Below, piece after piece: positions 62,818 through 64,000 of a DNA stretch of 64,000 bases. Source of the stretch: Rhodopirellula baltica SH 1 (GTDB lineage Bacteria > Planctomycetota > Planctomycetia > Pirellulales > Pirellulaceae). Within the stretch, counting starts at the first letter, position 1. Each line of letters begins with the position of its first letter. The notes below the pieces were generated by a model that saw only the letters and a program-made list of their open reading frames with translations, searched no databases and had not been told where the DNA came from. Made by a program: the position numbers and the translations under genes. The stretch is from NCBI RefSeq assembly GCF_000196115.1, contig NC_005027.1:3658001-3722000 (forward strand), in the 5' to 3' direction.

Positions 62818-62838
62818 CAGACCGTTTTTTGCGGTCTG
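62818..62838 (+). promoter_or_regulatory. cysH: Hairpin in the cysH leader overlapping the ribosome-binding region
   Basis: CAGACCG (62818-62824) pairs with CGGTCTG (62832-62838) around a TTTTTTG loop, a perfect 7-bp stem. The 3' arm runs into GGAGATGAG, the likely ribosome site of cysH, so folding could limit translation. An 8-bp direct repeat CATTCAGA (62775-62782 and 62814-62821) lies upstream and overlaps the left arm; its second copy could be an operator half-site. A regulatory role is inferred only. Confidence 0.4.
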
Positions 62839-62851
62839 GAGATGAGTCGCA

Positions 62852-63769
62852 ATGCCCATTCGCCTGAACGAGACAGCCGTGGTGAACCCCACTTATGTCC
62901 CCTCTGAATCCGAATCCACACCTGTCTCGGCTGAGCCAGCATCCAGACCGTCGTTGCGTGTTCTCACGCCGGCTGAGATCGCTCACAACGCGGCTGCTGC
63001 GGGCCCTGACGTCGATGCGCAGGGGATTCCAACCAAACGTGGTGCCCTGGCGGCGGATCCTCCCCTGGCTCCCACAGACGAATTTCTGGCCGAACTGAAG
63101 CGAGACAGCGATTCATTGGAATCCGCGACTCCACAAGAAGTGCTGAAATGGGCGGTGGATCGATTTGCCCCGAAATTCACCATGGCGACCGCCTTCGGCC
63201 CCGAAGGCATGACGATCATTCACATGCTCGCCGAAATTGCTCCCGAAACGCCAATTTTCAACTTAGAAACCGGCTACCAATTTCGAGAAACTCTCGATCT
63301 TCGCGAGAAGGTCAAGGAACGCTACGGGATCGAAGTCCAGTACAAATACCCGTCGACGACGGTCGAGGAATTCGAAACGCTCCATGGCGGACCGCTCTAC
63401 AAGACCGACCCCAATCGCTGCTGCTTCGAACGCAAACTACGCGTGCTACATCGTGCGGCCAGTGGTTGGCATGCATGGGCCAGCGCTATCCGTCGCGACC
63501 AGAGCGAAGATCGTGCGAAGGCTCCGATCGTTGGCTGGGACAAGAAATTCCAGCTGGTAAAGATCAGTCCTCTGGCAAACTGGACCAAAAAAGATGTTTG
63601 GTCGCTGATCTCGAAAGAGAGCATCCCATACAACCCATTGCACGACCAAGGCTATCCGAGCATCGGATGCCAAGCTTGCACGCGTCCTGTCCAACTTGGC
63701 GAAGACGAACGAGCAGGTCGTTGGAGTGGATTCCAAAAGACCGAATGCGGATTGCACACCTCGGAATGA
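62852..63769 (+). CDS. cysH: Adenylylsulfate/PAPS reductase, iron-sulfur type
   Basis: Assimilatory reductase of 305 aa that reduces APS (or PAPS) to sulfite. The P-loop-like sulfonucleotide site is TAFGPEGM (~113-120). The C190-C191 and C273-x2-C276 set binds a [4Fe-4S] cluster, which marks the APS-reducing type, and the catalytic cysteine is C299 in KTECGLH. A ~60-residue N-terminal extension, Pro/Ser-rich, is longer than in E. coli CysH. The next gene, 36 bp on, is an Rrf2-type regulator, a class that controls cysteine metabolism in other bacteria. Other assimilatory genes (cysD, cysN) may lie beyond the window. Confidence 0.92.
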   Translation: MPIRLNETAVVNPTYVPSESESTPVSAEPASRPSLRVLTPAEIAHNAAAAGPDVDAQGIPTKRGALAADPPLAPTDEFLAELKRDSDSLESATPQEVLKWAVDRFAPKFTMATAFGPEGMTIIHMLAEIAPETPIFNLETGYQFRETLDLREKVKERYGIEVQYKYPSTTVEEFETLHGGPLYKTDPNRCCFERKLRVLHRAASGWHAWASAIRRDQSEDRAKAPIVGWDKKFQLVKISPLANWTKKDVWSLISKESIPYNPLHDQGYPSIGCQACTRPVQLGEDERAGRWSGFQKTECGLHTSE

Positions 63770-63805
63770 CCTTGGTCGGTTGAACCTAGTTCGGAGAAAT
63801 TTGCG

Positions 63806-64000
63806 ATGGTGATCAATGCTGCCGTTCATTACGCCTGTTTGGCGATGATGGATTTGGCGATGCACAGCAACGACGGGCAACCGGTCCGCACGTCCGAGAT
63901 CACTTCGCGCCATGACATCCCTGGACCCTATTTGGTGCAGATCCTTCGCACATTGAAGTCGACCGGTTGGGTCCGTGCGGTGCGAGGTTCCCAGGGTGGT
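63806..64000 (+). CDS. Rrf2 family transcriptional regulator (3' truncated by window)
   Basis: The first 65 codons are in the window: MVINAAVHYACLAMMDLA, then 'IPGPYLVQILRTLKSTGWVRAVRGSQGG'. This is the winged-helix N-terminus of Rrf2/IscR/CymR regulators: a short first helix, the recognition helix with YLVQILRTL, and the GSQGG turn. A GGAGA ribosome site lies 9 bp before the ATG. Whether the protein has the cysteine cluster of IscR lies beyond the edge. Position 36 bp after cysH suggests co-transcription and control of sulfate assimilation by cysteine or O-acetylserine, as for CymR; inferred. Confidence 0.85.
   Translation, partial: MVINAAVHYACLAMMDLAMHSNDGQPVRTSEITSRHDIPGPYLVQILRTLKSTGWVRAVRGSQGG

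Noticed and set aside
1..64000. CRISPR array, tRNA, rRNA or prophage
   Set aside because: No regularly spaced direct repeats, no tRNA cloverleaf with T-loop in the gaps, no rRNA-like stretch and no phage structural genes were seen.

Overview
The window looks like chromosomal DNA of a marine planctomycete of the Pirellulaceae, most like Rhodopirellula. This is inferred from gene families typical of that group: two DUF1559 pseudopilin-like proteins, DUF1592/DUF1552 and DUF1549/DUF1501 gene pairs, a dehydrogenase-haem protein of the TIGR02603/TIGR02604 type, a sulfatase, a TPR-VCBS-ASPIC/UnbV lipoprotein and a planctomycete-type ECF sigma factor. I see no rRNA, tRNA, CRISPR array, prophage or intact insertion sequence.

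Layout. 1-8.4 kb: end of a LolD-type ABC ATPase, then on the minus strand a tetraheme lipoprotein with a degenerate phosphoesterase domain, a DUF1573 protein, and a coupled O-antigen ligase / WecA-type transferase pair. 8.6-12.5 kb: plus-strand DUF1592 and DUF1552 genes. 12.5-21 kb: an accessory-looking stretch with long non-coding spacers, two DUF1559 proteins, a 55-residue lipoprotein, a TPR-ASPIC lipoprotein and a tandem pair of small lipoproteins. 21-26.3 kb: minus-strand run korA-korB-cysK-gdhA, centred on 2-oxoglutarate, glutamate and cysteine. 26.5-32 kb: a membrane-inserted P-loop ATPase, a small exported protein, a class III adenylate cyclase, a flippase-like membrane protein and diacylglycerol kinase. 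32-41.6 kb: an LptD-like outer-membrane protein with LptA-like domains, a sulfatase, a PH-domain protein, ruvB, ECF sigma overlapping scpB, and rlmN. 41.8-52.6 kb: the dehydrogenase-haem protein, an AI-2E family permease, a zinc-ribbon membrane protein, and a DUF1549/DUF1501 pair. 52.7-64 kb: methyltransferase, UAP1-like uridylyltransferase, a MacB-type tripartite efflux operon, a Tat-exported Gfo/Idh/MocA oxidoreductase, an exported protein of unknown function, cysH, and the start of an Rrf2 regulator.

How the genes fit together. Envelope construction recurs (O-antigen ligase, WecA-type transferase, LptD-like protein, DgkA, LolD-type and MacB-type ABC systems). Cysteine and sulfur metabolism appears twice: cysK with the 2-oxoglutarate genes, and cysH-rrf2 at the right edge. 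Several families serve polysaccharide or carbohydrate catabolism.

The most unusual non-coding signal is a set of compact hairpin repeats, mostly with 3-nt loops. They lie after gene ends, mainly between convergent genes. One sequence unit occurs three times, twice as an inverted pair near 37.1 kb and once near 61.3 kb. A MITE-like inverted repeat lies at 60.96-61.07 kb. No single clearly new defence or effector system is visible. The best protein candidates for new biology are the degenerate phosphoesterase-tetraheme lipoprotein, the KAP-like membrane ATPase, the LptA-LptD fusion and the DUF1559/lipoprotein cluster.
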